Source: Arachis hypogaea
Lineage: Eukaryota; Streptophyta; Magnoliopsida; Fabales; Fabaceae
Assembly: GCF_003086295.3 (NCBI RefSeq)
Contig: NC_092045.1
Span: forward strand, 25,610,890-25,674,889
Reading direction: 5' to 3'
Length of the DNA stretch: 64,000 bases
Shown here: in pieces, positions 22,205 to 33,073 of the stretch
How the letters are laid out: the number at the start of each line of letters is the position of its first letter
Position numbering within the stretch: position 1 is the first letter of the stretch
Made by a program: the position numbers and the translations under genes
Notes under the pieces: generated by a model
Told to the model about the DNA's origin: nothing
Seen by the model: only the letters and a program-made list of their open reading frames with translations
Database searches by the model: none

Positions 22205-25200
22205 ATGAGCAGGAGCAAAGACAAAGGCATTCTTGTTGAGGCTGATCCTGAACCTGAAAGGACCTTGAAGAGAAAGCTAAGAGAAGCCAAAGCACAACTC
22301 TCTTTAGAGCACCTGAACGAACTCTTCAAGGAGGAAGAACTCATGGCAGCCGAAAACAACAACAATGCCAACAATGCAAGGAAGGTGCTGGGTGACTTTA
22401 CTGCACCTACTCCCGATTTCTATGGGAGAAGCATCTCTATCCCTGCCATTGGAGCAAACAACTTTGAGCTTAAGCCTCAATTAGTTTCTCTAATGCAACA
22501 GAATTGCAAGTTCCATGGACTTCCATTGGAAGATCCTCATCAGTTTTTAGCTGAGTTCTTGCAAATCTGTGACACTGTCAAGACTAATGGGGTTGACCCT
22601 GAGGTCTACAGACTGATGCTATTCCCTTTTGCTGTAAGAGACAGAGCTAGAACATGGTTGGACTCTCAACCTAAAGAAAGCCTGGACTCTTGGGAAAAGC
22701 TGGTCAATGCCTTCTTGGCAAAGTTCTTTCCACCTCAAAAATTGAGTAAGCTTAGAGTGGAAGTCCAAACCTTCAGACAGAAGGAAGGAGAATCCCTCTA
22801 TGAGGCTTGGGAAAGATACAAACAATTGATCAAAAAGTGTCCCACTGATATGCTTTCTGAATGGAGCATCATAGGTATTTTCTATGATGGTCTCTCTGAA
22901 CTGTCCAAGATGTCTTTGGATAGCTCTTCTGGAGGATCTCTTCATCTGAAGAAGACGCCTACTGAAGCTCAAGAACTGATTGAAATGGTTGCAAATAACC
23001 AATTCATGTACACTTCTGAAAGAAATCCTGTGAACAATGGGACTAGTCAGAAGAAAGGAGTTCTTGAGATTGATACTCTGAATGCCATATTGGCTCAGAA
23101 CAAAATATTGACTCAACAAGTCAATATGATTTCTCAAAGTCTGTCTGGAATGCAAAATGCACCAAGCAGTACTAAGGAAGCTTCATCTGAGGAAGAAGCT
23201 TATGATCCTGAGAACCTGATGCATTCGCATATTTGCCATTTTAACTAGTTAGTTTAGTTAGTTTTAGCTTAGGTTCATTCACTTTCTTTGAAATAAATGA
23301 GCAATTTTGTGAGTTTTCCTCCATGCATCCATGAACCAAGAATTAAGTGAAATTTGGCATAATTCATGCAAATAAATCAAGGAGTTTATATACAAGTTGA
23401 TGTGAATGATTCCCTTGAAAATTATTGCATAAGATGGAAAAACTTTGAGGAAAGTTCTTTGGTTTATGTTAGGTGATGAAGCAAGAAGACAATGGAGCAA
23501 GAAAATATTGGAGAAAGGAAGAACAAGCAAGTTGGCAACTTGGAAATCAAGTTGGCAACTTGCTAGTGTGTGTCCAGCAGAGTTGGCAGCTTGACCTCCC
23601 CCTCTTCAAGGATGAATATCTTGAACCACAAGGATCCAATTGGCATGATTCCAATTGCGTTGAGAAGCTGACATCAAGAGCTTTCCAACGATATATAATA
23701 GTCCATAATGTGGCGAGGAATGGAAGCTCAAATCAGAGGGAAACTCAAGCCCCAAGAGCAAGGAAATGAAGCATTGCAAGTTGCCAACTTGAGCAGCAAG
23801 TTGGCAACGCCAGGAGCCATCAGGGGAAGCCACCAGGGGAAGAGTAGCACGTTGCCAACGCCAACACCAAGTTGGCAACGCCCAAGCCAAGTTGAAGAAG
23901 AGCCTGGCGTTGTTGCTGGCGTGTTTGCCAACAACTTGGGCAACAACGCCCAGGCAGCTTGAGGATGCTCTCTTCAAGAACGTATATCTTGAGCTAGAAA
24001 ACTCCAATTGAGGTGAAATCAGTGGCATTGGAAAGTAGACATCAAGAGCTTTTCAACCATATATCACAATATGAAATTGGAGTTCATTTGAAGGTTCAAA
24101 TGTTGGCTTCATTTAGAGCCTCAAACATGGAAAGTATTGTTTCTGGCTTGCTCACCAAGTTGGCAACGCCCAAGCCAAGTTGCCAACGCCCAAAATGAAG
24201 AAAGGAGTGCCATTCACGTTGCTAACGCCAATCAAGGCACCAACCAAGTTGCCAATGCCAATCAAGGCACCAACCAAGTTGCCAACGCCAAGTCTTGGTG
24301 CCAATCAAGTTGCCAACGCCAAGTCTTGGTGCCAACCACGTTGCCAACTCAAGAAAGCGTTGGCGTGTTTGGTAACAACGCCAGGAAGCTTTGGATGGTG
24401 AAGAATGGAGGTAGCACGTTGCTAACTTGGAATATAGGGGCGTTATCCACAACAACTCCAACAAGGCAGCCTTACCTTACCTCCTTCAATGGAAGATATC
24501 TTGAGTTATAGAGGTCCAAATTGAGTGCTTCCAATTGCATTGGAAAGCTGACATTTAGAGCTTTCCAACCATATATAATAGTCTATAGTGGAGCATGAAA
24601 TGGAAGCTCGAATCAGAGTCATCTTTAGGCCCCAAAAACAAGGAAATGAGGTTGAAATTCAAGGAAGCATGAGTAGGCCAAGGAGGGGGAGTCGAACACG
24701 TTGCCAGGGCCAAAATGAACTGGCGTGTTCCTTGGCAACTCCAGCAACAACGCCCAGGCCAAGAAATTTGGGCTAGGGGCGTTGTTGAGCACGTTATTGG
24801 TGGCGTTATCCACAAAAACGCCCAACCAGGGCAGCCTGACCTTGTCCTCTTCAATGGAGCATAACTTGAGCTAGGAAAGTCCAAATGAGGTGATTTCAGT
24901 GGCATTGGAAAGTAGACATCAAGAGCTTTCCAATGATATATCATAGTTCATATTTAGGCAAAGGATTGACACTCAAATTCTGGGAAACATTAAGCATGAA
25001 AGTAAAGTCAAGAAGAAGAAAAGCAAGTTGTTAGCAACAACTTGGGCTAGTAACGCCCAAGCACCAAGCTACCAGCCCAGGAAGTGTATTGGCACGTTGC
25101 CAACGTCCTTTGAACTGGCGTGTTTACCAATAACGCCAGGCCATTGGGCCAGAAGCAATGTGAATGAGCTCTTCTTCCTCTGTTTGACAAGAATTCATTC

Positions 25201-27806
25201 ATGAAGCTAATCCAAATCAAGCAAGCAAAGCCCATAAATCTCAACCAATCAAGGCCACAAGAATCATCTAGAATAGTTAATTTTCATTTTGTTTGTAATT
25301 TGCTTTTAATTTTATTTCAATTTGTAATTTAGAAAAGCCTATATAAAGGCCATAGCCTCATAGCATTGGGAGGTTGGATTGGGGGGATACGGAGGAGACC
25401 AATTTGGAATTCTGTGAATTGGCACACTCCATTGAGAGTGGGTCTTCGGACCCCTCCCCTTCATACACTCTTCTTCACTTCCCCTTCTCTTCTTCCTTAG
25501 TAGTATTGTAGTTTAATTTGTAGTTTTCATCTATGAATTCTTGAATTCTCAATTTCTGTTTTGAAGTCTCACTCTTTATTTTCATGCACTTTAGTTTCAT
25601 GCAATTTAGTTTTCAATTGGAGCTATGATTCACTAAACCCCACCATTCATTAGGGGGAAGAGCTCTGCTTGTTACAATGAATTGATGAACTCCTCTTTTC
25701 CTCCTCAATTCATGTGGTTGATCCAAAGAGGAAACTCTTGTTCTTCAAAGATTCAACCACCATCGAGAGAGGGGTTAATCTATGAGAATTGTGTGGTGAA
25801 TTTGAGGAATGAGCCACATAATTCAGTTTAGAGTTCATCCTTTCATGATTCCCTCAATCAATAAACCTTGGTTAGTATGTGAGATGTAACTTTCCATGGT
25901 TGAGACTTTGGGAATTGTGTGGCTGGATTAGAATTGAGCCTCATCTCTTCTCATGAACAATTAGATCACGAGAGTGGCAATTGGTTATGTTGAGAGAAAT
26001 TGAATCACCAAGAGATTGGGATTCAATTACCCACTTGCCATGGAACTATACCCATGATTGAGAAGGATTTGACTAACATCAATTCATGAAAACTAGCATC
26101 TCTGATCCCTAATGATCCTCTCCACCATTAATTCTTGTTACTTTTGCTTCTAGTTGTTTGAATACCCATAACCCAATTCCCTTCTACATTCTGTCAATTT
26201 ACTATTCTTGTTGTCTATATTTTGTTCCTTTAGTTCTTGCTATTTACTCTTATGTTCTTTAAATTTCTGCAACCTTTAATTCCTTGCAATTTTGTTCAAA
26301 AATCACAAACCTCATGAAATTAAAACCATGTTTGCTTGACTAAATTTACCATTAACTAAAGTTGCTTAATCTACCAATCTCCGTGGGATCGACCTCACTC
26401 TTGTGAGTTTTATTACTTGATACGACCCGGTATACTTGCCGGTAATTACGTGAAATCTCAATTTTACGTATCAGAACCCTTCAATAGAAGAGGTGAATTA
26501 CATGGGAGAACCCTATGGAAACACCTATAATCCTTCATGGAGGAATCATCCAAATCTTTCATGGAAGGATCAACAGAGACCTCAACAAGGTTTCAACAAC
26601 AATAATGGTGGAAGAAACAGGTTTAGCAATAGCAAGCCTTTTCCATCATCTTCTCAGCAGCAGACAGAGAGCTCTAAGCAGAATACCTCTGACTTAGCAA
26701 CCATGGTCTCTGATCTAATCAAAACCACTCACAGTTTCATGACTGAAACTAGGTCCTCCATTAGGAATTTGGAAGGACAAGTGGGTCAGCTGAGCAAGAA
26801 AATTACTGAACTCCCTCCTAGTACTCTCCCAAGCAATACAGAAGAAAATCCAAAAGGAGAGTGCAAGGCCATCAACATGGCCGAATTCTGGGAGGAAGAA
26901 GAGGCAGTGAACGCCACTGAGGAAGGCCTCACTGGGCGTCCACTGGCCTCCAGTGAGTTCCCCAATGAGGAACCATGGGAATCTGAGGATCAAACTGAGA
27001 CCATAGAGATTCCATTGGACTTACTTCTGCCATTCATGAGCTCTGATGAGTATTCTTCCTCTGAAGAGGATGAGTATGTCACTGAGGAGCAAGTTGCTAA
27101 ATACCTTGGAGCAATCATGAAGCTAAATGACAAGTTATTTGGAAATGAGACTTGGGAGGATGAATCCCCTTTGCTCACCAAAGAACTGGATGACTTGTCT
27201 AGGCAGAAACTACCTCAAAAGAGGCAGGATCCTGGGAAGTTTTCTATACCTTGTACCATAGGCACCATGACCTTCAAGAAGGCCTTGTGTGACTTAGGGT
27301 CAAGTGTAAACCTCATGCCCCTCTCTGTAATGGAGAAATTAGGGATCTCTGAGGTGCAAGCTGCAAAAATCTCACTAGAGATGGCAGACAACTCAAGAAA
27401 ACAAGCCTATGGACTTGTAGAGGATGTTCTGGTCAAAGTTGAAGACCATTACATCCCTACTGATTTCATAGTCCTAGAGACTGGGAAGTGCATGGATGAA
27501 TCCATCATCCTTGGCAGACCTTTCCTAGCCACAGCAAAGGCTATAATTGATGTTGATAGAGGAGAGTTGATCATTCAAGTGAATGAAGAATCCTTGGTGT
27601 TTAAGGCCCAAGGATATCCCTCTGTCATCATGGAGAGGAAGCATGAAGAGCTTCTCTCAAAACAGAGCCAAAAAGAGCCCCCACAGTCAAACTCTAAGTT
27701 TGGTGTTGGGAGGCCACAACCAAACTCTAAGTTTGGTGTTGAACCCGCACATTCAAACTCTAAGTTTGGTGTTGGGAGGTTCCAACACGGTTCTGAGCAT
27801 TTCTGA
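22205..27806 (+). CDS. gag-PR: Element C gag-protease polyprotein, split by solo LTR D
   Basis: The frame runs ATG 22205 to 23216, continues after D and one TSD copy at 26479, and ends with TGA at 27804-27806, 780 codons in total. No stop is seen other than those brought by D. The gag core (retrotransposon gag domain) spans about residues 100-235, with LMLFPFAVRDRARTWL and the YEAWERYKQLIKKCP stretch typical of Athila gag. The region after the insertion is Gln/Asn-rich, then acidic. A retropepsin-like domain has catalytic CDLGSS (Asp about residue 609) and ILGRPFLAT. No CCHC zinc knuckle is seen. The C-terminus holds three NSKFGV repeats, which are in-frame copies of AAGTTTGGTGT (27696, 27729, 27762). 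The protein would form particles; the present copy is disrupted. There is no polymerase downstream. Confidence 0.88.
23515..25140 (+). repeat. Alternating GTTGGCAAC / GTTGCCAAC arrays in LTR D
   Basis: The two 9-mers are reverse complements and alternate with CAAG and GCC spacers in clusters near 23525-23590, 23780-23945, 24150-24440, 24690-24815 and 25025-25140. The clusters fill the gaps between the four hairpin modules, so the LTR grew by repeated duplication of a unit of about 350-500 bp. Confidence 0.8.
25340..25348 (+). promoter_or_regulatory. TATA box of LTR D
   Basis: TATATAAAG in the context GCCTATATAAAGGCC. It is the only strong TATA in this LTR, so U3 is about 2.1 kb and R-U5 about 1.1 kb. 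Confidence 0.6.
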
Positions 27807-27855
27807 GACTCCATGAGAGTCCTCTGTCAAGCTAGTGACACTAAAGAAGCGCTTG

Positions 27856-27871
27856 TTGGGAGGCAACCCAA
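27856..27871 (+). other. End-of-pol hairpin in element C
   Basis: TTGGG-AGGCAA-CCCAA follows AAGCGCTTG, 50 bp after the gag-protease stop. The same position in A, B, H and G holds a hairpin with compensated stem changes. Confidence 0.7.
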
Positions 27872-28013
27872 TGTTTTATATTTAATTATTTTCTTTTGTT
27901 ATTTTATTTTTTTTTGTAGGTTGATGATCATAAGAAGTCACAAAAACAATGAAAAAAGCAAAAACAGAATGAAAAACAGGAAGAAAAACAGCACACCCTG
28001 GAGGAAGATGCTG

Positions 28014-28152
28014 CTGGCGTTTAAACGCCAGTAAGCCTAGCAGTTGGGCGTTTAATGCCAGAAAGGGGCACCAGACTGGCGTTAAACGCCAGGAAAGGGC
28101 AAGAACCTGGCGTTAAACGCCAGGAATGGGCACCAGCCCGGCGTTTAACGCC
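28014..28152 (+). repeat. GGCGTTTAACGCC palindrome array in the C spacer
   Basis: Five palindromes of the LTR/leader type (e.g. CTGGCGTTTAAACGCCAG at 28014, CTGGCGTTAAACGCCAG near 28076) lie between the gag-protease end and the accessory ORF. Confidence 0.85.
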
Positions 28153-28572
28153 AGAATTGGCTCAAAACGTGAATTTTGATGCCATTTGGTGCAGGGATGA
28201 CTTTTCCTTGACACCACAGGATCTGTGGACCCCACAGGACCCCACCACCACTCTCTCTCTTCTTCCCCCATTCACCAATCACCTCAACACCTCTTCCCCA
28301 AAAACCCTTCACCTATCAAATCCCATCTTTCTCTTCACCACTCACATCCATCCTTCATAAATCCCCACCAACCTCACCCTTCAAATTCAAACCACTTTCC
28401 CTCCCAAACCCACCCATAATAGCCGAACCATTACCCCCCTCTCTCCTATATATACCCTTCTTCAACCCTTCATTTTCACACAACCTAATCACCACTTCTC
28501 CCCCTCTTTGGCCGAACACACCACCATCTCCCTCTTCCTCATTTCTTCTTCTTCTACTCTCTTCTTTCTTCT

Positions 28573-28609
28573 TTTGCTCGAGGACGAGCAAACATTTTAA
28601 GTTTGGTGT
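28573..28609 (+). promoter_or_regulatory. Element C stem-loop plus AAGTTTGGTGT module, copy 1
   Basis: An 8-bp perfect stem TTTGCTCG / CGAGCAAA with loop AGGA (28573-28592) is followed after 6 nt by AAGTTTGGTGT (28599-28609). It ends about 38 nt before the accessory ORF start. The same module abuts the 3' LTR. Confidence 0.75.
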
Positions 28610-28646
28610 GGTAAAAGCATTGCTTTTTCGTTTTTCCATAACCATT

Positions 28647-29771
28647 ATGGCATCCAAGGCCGGAGAAACCTCTAGAAAGAGGAAAGGGAAGGCAAAAGCT
28701 TCCACCTCCGAGTCATGGGAGATGGATAGGTTCATCTCAAGGGTGCATCAAGACCACTTCTATGAAGTTGTGGCCTTGAAGAAGGTGATCCCCGAGGTCC
28801 CCTTTTCACTCAAAAAGGGTGAATATCCGGAGATCCGACATGAGATCCGAAGAAGAGGTTGGGAAGATCTTACCAACCCCATTCAACAAGTCGGAATCTT
28901 GATGGTTCAAGAGTTCTATGCAAATGCATGGATCACCAAGAACCATGACCAAAGTGTGAACCCGAATCCAAAGAATTATCTTACTATGGTTCGGGGGAAA
29001 TACTTGGATCTTAGTCCGGAAAGTGTGAGGGTGGCGTTCAACTTGCCTATGATGCAAGGAGATGAACATCCTTACACTAGAAGGGTCAACTTTGATCAAA
29101 GGTCAGACCAAGTCCTCACAATCATATGTGAAGAGGGCGCACAATGGAAGCAAGATTCAAGGGGAAAGCCGGTCCAATTGAGAAGGCATGACCTTAAGCC
29201 AGTGGCTAGAGGATGGTTAGAGTTCATACAACGCTCAATCATTCCCACTAGCAACCGGTCCGAAGTTACCATAGACCGGGCCATCATGATCCATAGCATC
29301 ATGATTGGAGAAGAAATAGAGGTTCATGAGGTCATAGCCCAAGAACTCTATAAGGTGGCGGACAAGTCCTCTACCTTGGCAAGGTTAGCCTTTCCTCATC
29401 TCATTTGTCACCTCTGTTATTCAGTTGGAGTTGACATAGAGGGAGACACCCCCATTGAGGAGGACAAGCCCATCACTAAGAAGAGGATGGAGCACACAAG
29501 AGATCCCACTCATCATGAAATCCCTGAGATTCCTCAAGGGATGCACTTCCCTCCACAAAACTATTGGGAGCAACTAAACACTTCCCTAGGAGAATTGAGT
29601 TCCAACATGGGACAACTAAGGGTGGAGCACCAAGAACACTCCATCATCCTTCATGAGATTAGAGAAGATCAAAGAATCATGAGGGAGGAGCAACAAAGAC
29701 AAGGAAGAGACATTGAGGAGCTCAAGCACTCCATAGGATCTTCAAGAGCAAGAAAGAGCCGCCATCACTAA
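28647..29771 (+). CDS. Element C accessory ORF (putative plant transposon protein, Transposase_32-like)
   Basis: An intact 374-codon frame lies at the env position, between the spacer array and the 3' LTR. I chose ATG 28647 because the element A copy begins at the equivalent ATG (40608); an in-frame ATG at 28608 would add 13 residues inside the conserved motif. The N-terminus is a basic Lys/Arg-rich stretch (SRKRKGKAKA), possibly a nuclear-localisation signal. The central about 230 residues resemble the uncharacterised plant domain that I recall as Pfam PF20167. The last about 70 residues are a charged probable coiled coil ending KSRHH. No signal peptide or transmembrane segment is seen, so it is not an envelope protein. 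Its function is unknown. It is kept intact in an element that has lost RT and INT, which argues for selection or recent origin. Confidence 0.8.
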   Translation: MASKAGETSRKRKGKAKASTSESWEMDRFISRVHQDHFYEVVALKKVIPEVPFSLKKGEYPEIRHEIRRRGWEDLTNPIQQVGILMVQEFYANAWITKNHDQSVNPNPKNYLTMVRGKYLDLSPESVRVAFNLPMMQGDEHPYTRRVNFDQRSDQVLTIICEEGAQWKQDSRGKPVQLRRHDLKPVARGWLEFIQRSIIPTSNRSEVTIDRAIMIHSIMIGEEIEVHEVIAQELYKVADKSSTLARLAFPHLICHLCYSVGVDIEGDTPIEEDKPITKKRMEHTRDPTHHEIPEIPQGMHFPPQNYWEQLNTSLGELSSNMGQLRVEHQEHSIILHEIREDQRIMREEQQRQGRDIEELKHSIGSSRARKSRHH

Positions 29772-30674
29772 GGTGGACCCGTTCTTTGATTTCCTTGTTA
29801 TTTGTTCTTCTGTTTTTCGAATTTTTAGTGCTTATGTTTATCCATGTTTGTGTCTTGTGATCATTAGTGTCTTAGTGTCTATGCCTTAAAGTTATGAATG
29901 TCCTATGAATCCATCACCTTTCTTAAATAAAAATGTGCTTAATTGAAAAAGGAAGAATTGCATGAATTTTGAATTTTATAACAGTTTAATTATTTTGATG
30001 TGGTGGCAATATTTTTGTTCTCTGAATGTATGCTTAAACAGTGCATATGTATCTTGAATTTGTGGTTCATGAATGTTGGCTCTTGAAAGAATGATGAAAA
30101 AGGAGACATGTTACTGAGGATCTGAAAAATCATTAAAATGATTCTTGAAGCAAGAAAAAGCTATTCAAAGAAAAAAAAAGAGAAAAATCAAAAAAAAAAA
30201 GAAAACGAAAAAAAAAGAGAGAAATAAGAGTTGTGATCCAAGGCAATAAGAGTGTGCTTAAGAACCCTGGACACCTCTAATTGGGGACTTTAGCAAAGCT
30301 GAGTCACAATCTGAAAAGGTTCACCTAATTATGTGTCTGTGGCATGTATGTATCCGGTGGTAATACTGGAAGACAGAGTGCTTTGGGCCACAGCCAAGAC
30401 TCAATAAATAGCTATGTTCAAGAATCATCATACTTTACTAAGAGAATCATTAACACTATCTGGACTCTGAGTTCTTAAAGAAGCCAATCATTCTGAATTT
30501 CAAAGGATAGAGTGAGATGCCAAAACTGTTCAGAGGCAAAAAGTTAAAAGCCCCGCTCATCTAATTAATACTGATCTTCACAGATGTTTTTGGAATTCAT
30601 TGCATATTCTCTTCTTTTTATCTTATTTGATTTTCAGTTGCTTGGGGACAAGCAACAATTTAAGTTTGGTGTTG
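29772..30674 (+). other. Element C 3' non-coding region with polypurine tract
   Basis: No coding is seen. An A/G-rich tract (about 30147-30230, few interruptions) lies about 445 bp before the 3' LTR, and a similarly placed tract occurs in A and B. The last 38 bp are the second stem-loop module. Confidence 0.7.
30637..30674 (+). promoter_or_regulatory. Element C stem-loop plus PPT-position motif, copy 2
   Basis: The perfect 8-bp stem GTTGCTTG / CAAGCAAC with loop GGGA (30637-30656) is followed by AATTT and then AAGTTTGGTGTTG (30662-30674), which directly abuts the 3' LTR. By position the last 13 bases must include the plus-strand primer site, although they are not a pure purine tract. Confidence 0.75.
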
Positions 30675-32406
30675 TGATGAGCGGATAATTTGTATACTTT
30701 TTGGCATTGCTTTTAGTATGTTTTTGTTATGATCTAGTTAGTTTTTAGTATATTTTTATTAGTTTTTAGTTAAAATTCACTTTTCTGGACTTTACTATGA
30801 GTTTGTGTGTTTTTCTGTGATTTCAGGTATTTTCTGGCTGAAATTGAGGGACCTGAGCAAAAATCTGATTCAGAGACCAAAAAGGACTGCAGATGCTGTT
30901 GGATTCTGACCTCCCTGCACTCGAAGTGGATTTTCTGGAGCTACAGAAGCCCAATTGGCGCGCTCTCAACGGCTTTGGAAAGTAGACATCCTGGGCTTTC
31001 CAGAAATATATGATAGTCCATACTTTGCCCAAGATTTGATGGCCCAAACCGGCGTTCAAAGTCACCTCAAGAAATCCCAGCGTTAAACGCTGGAACTGGC
31101 ACCCAAATGGGAGTTAAACGCCCAAACTGGCACCAAAGCTGGCGTTTAACTCCAAGAAGAGTCTCTACACGAAAATGCTTCATTGCTCAGCCCAAGCACA
31201 CACCAAGTGGGCCCGGAAGTGGATTTTTATGTCTTTTACTCATCTCTGTACACCCTAGGCTACTAGTTTTCTATAAGTAGGACCTTTTACTATTGTATTA
31301 AAAATCTTTTGATCTTTGGAACCTTTTTCTTTAGATCTTTTGATCACTTTGGGAGGCTGGCCATTCGGCCATGCCTAGACCTTGTTCTTATGTATTTTCA
31401 ACGGTGGAGCTTCTACACACCATAGATTAAGGTGTGGAGCTCTGCTGTACCTCGAGTATTAATGCAATTACTATTGTTCTTCCATTCAATTCCGCTTGTT
31501 CTTTATCCAAGATATCACTTGTTCTTCAACTTGATGAATGTGATGATCCGTGACACTCATCATCATTCTCACCCATGAACAAGGTGACTGACAACCATTC
31601 TTGTTCTACAAGCGATCAAGGCTCTAGTGAATATCTCTTGGATTCCTGATTGCACGATGCATGGTTGATCGCCTGACAACCGAGTGCTCGTCTGACAAAC
31701 GAGCCAACCATTCCGTGAGATCAGAATCTTTGTGGTATAGGCGAGAACTGATGGCAGCATTCAAGAGAATCCGGAAGGTCTAACCTTGTCTGTGGTATTC
31801 TGAGTAGGATTCAATGACTGAATGACTGTGACGTGCTTCAAACTCCTGAGGGCGGGGCGTTAGTGACAGACGCAAAAGAATCACTGGATTCTATTCCGGC
31901 CTGATTGAGAACCGACAGATGAATTCCGCTATGCTGTGACAGAGCATATGCAATCGCTTTCACTGAGAGGATGGGAGGTAGCCACTGACAACGGTGAAAC
32001 CCTTGCTTAAGCTTGCCATGGAAAGGAGTAAGAAGGATTGGATGAAGACAGTAGGAAAGCAGAGAGACGGAAGGGAAGGCATCTTCATGCGCTTATCTGA
32101 AGTTCCTACCAATGAATTACATAAGTATCTCTATCTTTACCTTTGTGTTATTTTCGTTCATCACCATATATATTTGAGTTTGCCTGACTAAGATTTACAA
32201 GATGACCATAGCTTGCTTCAATACTAACAATCTCCGTGGGATCGACCCTTACTCGCGTAAGGTTTATTACTTGGACGACCCAGTGCACTTGCTGGTTAGT
32301 TGTGCGAAGTTGTGTAATGCCATGGTATTGAGCTACCACGTTCTTGGAGCCATTACCGGGGATTATGAGAGTTGTGAAAAAGTATTGTTCACAATTTCGC
32401 GCACCA
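30675..32406 (+). repeat. Element C 3' LTR
   Basis: 1732 bp, the same length as the 5' LTR with about 9 substitutions noticed (e.g. GTTTT/GCTTT near the start, CCACT/CCATT, CAATG/CAGTG near the end) and no indels. It is followed directly by TSD ACCAC. Confidence 0.93.
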
Positions 32407-32936
32407 ACCACCCAACACAAACTTCAAGTGGGTAAAATCCTTGACCTTTATCTTCACTTTTCCACTTGAATATGGTTTGCTTGAAACAGATGGCCAGCTT
32501 AGAGCTCTTTGCAGCATTAAGAGCAAAAGGAAAATGACTCGCACTCAGCGTTGGTATGCAAGATTCAATGAGGTTTCACACTTCAATTTGAGGTGCAAGG
32601 ATTGGTGTCAAGCTCGATTGAAAAGATCTCGGAAGCTGTTTGGTCAGTGCAGTGGGAATTCAGATTACTTATAACCTGGCTGGAAAAATGTAGATCACGA
32701 TAAACATAGGTGCAAAAGTAAGGTTTGGGACTCCGGAATTCATTCTGGCAATCAACACTCTTGGGGCCTTGTCACTTGCTTTAACTTACTTGAAGGCTTT
32801 CTGTGCCTAGTTTGGGATCCTGGAGGCTACTGGAATTCCAAACATTGGTGGAGATTTTTGGATGAATACAAGCACAAGCCACCATAACAGGAAGCTCCTC
32901 AAATGTCCAACTTAAGGACTTTAACTAAAAGTACTA

Positions 32937-32954
32937 GGTGGGAGACAACCCACC
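32937..32954 (+). other. End-of-pol-type hairpin in element B
   Basis: GGTGGG-AGACAA-CCCACC, a perfect 6-bp stem. It occupies the place of the TTGGG-AGGCAA-CCCAA hairpin of C and A, although B has no pol. Confidence 0.7.
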
Positions 32955-33073
32955 ATGGTATGATCGTTCTTCTTTCAGTTTTAATTTCAGTTTGTTTTTG
33001 AATTTTGATTGAACCTGAAAATTTGCATGACATTCATTGCATTTTGCATTCTGCATACTGCATAAAAAAATTT

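Larger units (their letters stand above)
23217..26473 (+). mobile_element. Solo LTR of family D, 3257 bp, in element C gag
   Basis: It starts TGATGCATTCGCATATTTGCC and ends CAATTTTACGTATCA, with a perfect 5-bp TSD GAACC (23212-23216; 26474-26478). There is no coding or internal domain, so I call it a solo LTR. It contains four spaced copies of the hairpin module (23640, 24000, 24500, 24870), each followed by arrays of GTTGGCAAC/GTTGCCAAC. A clear TATA box (TATATAAAG, 25340-25348) lies two-thirds along. Its family is unlike A/C/E and B/G. Confidence 0.9.
18759..32406 (+). mobile_element. Element C: young complete non-autonomous Athila-like element (gag-PR plus accessory ORF)
   Basis: Both LTRs are exactly 1732 bp (18759-20490; 30675-32406) and differ at about 9 positions that I could find (about 0.5%). 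The element is flanked by the 5-bp TSD ACCAC (18754-18758; 32407-32411). Net of solo LTR D it is about 10.4 kb. It has a PBS, a gag-protease frame that is open once D is set aside, and an intact accessory ORF, but no RT, RNaseH or integrase. It must have been mobilised recently in trans. The gag is only moderately similar to that of E, so E need not be its partner. Confidence 0.93.
17669..32674 (+). pseudogene. Element B gag-like ORF, two stops, split by element C
   Basis: The frame starts at ATG 17669 and runs to 18758, is interrupted by element C plus one TSD copy, and resumes in the same frame at 32412 to the TAA ending at 32674. Two in-frame stops exist in the first part (TGA 17780, TAG 17912). 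The N-terminal part is rich in Pro, Tyr, Gln and His; the middle (from about 18182) is very acidic; the last about 87 codons are basic and contain GLLETDGQLRALC. I see no gag core like that of E, no zinc knuckle and no protease motif. It may be a residual nucleocapsid-like or element-specific protein; its function is unknown. Confidence 0.6.

Noticed and set aside
23473..24511. Frames of 60-140 codons in LTR D
   Set aside because: They are translations of GTTGGCAAC arrays in a non-coding solo LTR.
21383..28152. Regularly spaced palindromes resembling a CRISPR array
   Set aside because: Spacers are irregular and not of uniform length, units are degenerate, there are no cas genes, and the DNA is from a plant genome.
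28647..29771. Envelope gene (retrovirus-like) at the env position
   Set aside because: No signal peptide, transmembrane segment or cleavage site is seen; it fits an intracellular protein with a coiled coil.
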